Of a DNA stretch of 40,018 nt, positions 39,105-40,018 are shown one piece after another. A program made the position numbers and the translations under genes. Under the pieces are notes generated by a model, which saw nothing but the letters and a program-made list of their open reading frames with translations, ran no database searches and was not told the DNA's origin. The DNA is from DASZKW01 sp035552775. GTDB lineage: Bacteria; Actinomycetota; Acidimicrobiia; Acidimicrobiales; Palsa-688. The stretch is taken from positions 1 to 40,018 of the forward strand of contig DASZKW010000022.1 in assembly GCA_035552775.1 (NCBI GenBank), read 5' to 3'. How positions within the stretch are numbered: position 1 is the stretch's first letter; each line of letters opens with the position of its first letter.

Positions 39105-40018
39105 ATGGCGCGCTTCAGCAATAAGGACCGGGAGCCATCAAAAGACCTGGCCCGTGCGCAGCGCGAGGCGGAGGCCGAGCTCGGCCGGGCGATGTCGGCA
39201 GGAAGTCGAGGCTCGCCGACGCCCGGAGCGTATTCCGCCCCCGAGCCCGTGCCTGACCCCCCAGCTGCGCGCCGCCCTGGCCCCGTCGTTGCTCGCCGGG
39301 GCGATCCCGTCGAAGCTCGCCTTCCCGGGCGCCCGACCCTCGGCCGCCCGACCCTCGGCCATCCTCCCCTCAGCCATCCCCCCGTCGACGACGAGTGGGA
39401 CGACACGAGGGACGACGAGTGGGACGACTCGATGGAGCCGTCCGACCCCGACCTCGAGCCGGAGATGACCCCCGAGGAGGAGAGCGACGCCATCTTGGCC
39501 ATGGCGCTGAGCAACCTGGCCGACCGCTCGGGTGCCAATCCCGAGGACTACGTGTTCGAGCCGGTCGACCCCTCCGCCGCTGACAGGGCGCGCGATGCCG
39601 CCCTGGCTCGGTTCTTCGAACGGCAGGCCGCCTCGGGCCCGCGCCCGCCGCGCCCCGTCCCGCAGCGCCAGAGCCCCTTGGGCATCCGCCACGACCAGGT
39701 TCCCGCATCCGAGGCGAAGTGGGTGATCGGGGGTCGCAGCTCGCGAGACCCCGTCCGGGAGAATCCCCGTGCACGGCCGGTCCCCCCCTTGGGCAGCGCC
39801 ACCCCCGGCGCCAAGAAGGCCGGGCCCGCCAAGAAGGCCGGGCCCGCCAAGAAGGCAGCGCCGGCCAAGAAGGCAGCGCCCGCCAAGAAGGCAGCGCCGG
39901 CCAAGAAGGCAGCGCCGGCGCCCGCCAAGAAGGCAGCGCCGGCCAAGAAGGCAGCGCCGGCGCCGGCCAAGAAGGCAGCGCCCGCCAAGAAGGCAACGCC
40001 GGCGCCGGCCAAGAAGGC
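39105..40018 (+). CDS. Protein with histone H1-like Lys/Ala/Pro repeat tail (3' end outside window)
   Basis: At least 304 residues, still open at the window edge. GGAGG lies 7 nt before ATG 39105. Residues 1-35 are a charged helix (RFSNKDREPSKDLARAQREAEAELGRAM), followed by a Pro-rich part with two RPTLG and two DDEWDD repeats and an acidic helix region (TPEEESDAILAMALSNLADRSG...YVFEPVD). From about 230 there is a long (P)AKKA repeat, bases about 39811 to the end. Such tails bind DNA or RNA in actinobacterial nucleoid proteins; the N-terminal part has no recognised family. Confidence 0.7.
   Translation, partial: MARFSNKDREPSKDLARAQREAEAELGRAMSAGSRGSPTPGAYSAPEPVPDPPAARRPGPVVARRGDPVEARLPGRPTLGRPTLGHPPLSHPPVDDEWDDTRDDEWDDSMEPSDPDLEPEMTPEEESDAILAMALSNLADRSGANPEDYVFEPVDPSAADRARDAALARFFERQAASGPRPPRPVPQRQSPLGIRHDQVPASEAKWVIGGRSSRDPVRENPRARPVPPLGSATPGAKKAGPAKKAGPAKKAAPAKKAAPAKKAAPAKKAAPAPAKKAAPAKKAAPAPAKKAAPAKKATPAPAKK

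Overview
The window is a GC-rich chromosomal stretch from an actinobacterium. Genes overlap by GTGA or ATGA, GTG starts are common, and linkers are rich in Pro, Ala and Gly. The gene content (group 1h [NiFe]-hydrogenase, oleandomycin-type glycosyltransferase, CaiB/BaiF CoA-transferase, family-3 sulfotransferase) fits a soil or aquatic member of the Acidimicrobiia/Actinomycetia. The exact taxon is an inference. No rRNA, tRNA or CRISPR was seen.

Layout. 1-120: tail of a protein that may be a transposase. 326-6527 (+): a three-gene operon with an adenylation-carrier protein, an unusual fusion of condensation domain and DrrA-type ABC ATPase, and its ABC-2 permease. 6544-9524: a YtkA/FixH-like protein, an acyl-CoA synthetase, and a small monooxygenase-like protein with a lipoprotein. 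9679-14488 (-): a coupled set of double ABC ATPase, double CaiB/BaiF protein and sulfotransferase. 14843-16509 (+): glycosyltransferase and hot-dog thioesterase. 16506-18607 (-): a Pro-rich small protein and an FtsH-like protease.

18728-38854 is a hydrogenase island. It holds hypD (-), hypC and a J-domain/zinc-ribbon protein (+), and an operon of a winged-helix protein, a PadR regulator and three tandem CooC/MinD-type ATPases (-). It also holds two groups of small single-membrane-span proteins, three large heptad-repeat membrane proteins, and the structural operon. That operon runs, in transcription order on the minus strand, hhyS, hhyL, M52-like protein, NifU-domain protein, hypothetical protein, M52 maturation protease, TPR protein, NTF2-like protein, biotin-ligase-like protein. 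Together these genes should make, mature and perhaps attach to the membrane a high-affinity H2-oxidising enzyme.

The most striking observation is two genes in this island that are read through an in-frame TGA at a conserved cysteine position. One is a CooC-like ATPase (20982-21716, motif C-L-U-C). The other is a 58-residue DUF1059-like protein (29489-29665, U-R-D-x4-C). In both, a hairpin with a G-containing loop lies about 20 nt 3' of the TGA, as expected for a bacterial SECIS element. TGA is used as an ordinary stop throughout the rest of the window. The simplest reading is that both encode selenoproteins, linking selenium to this hydrogenase locus. The window does not contain the selenocysteine machinery, so this remains to be tested.
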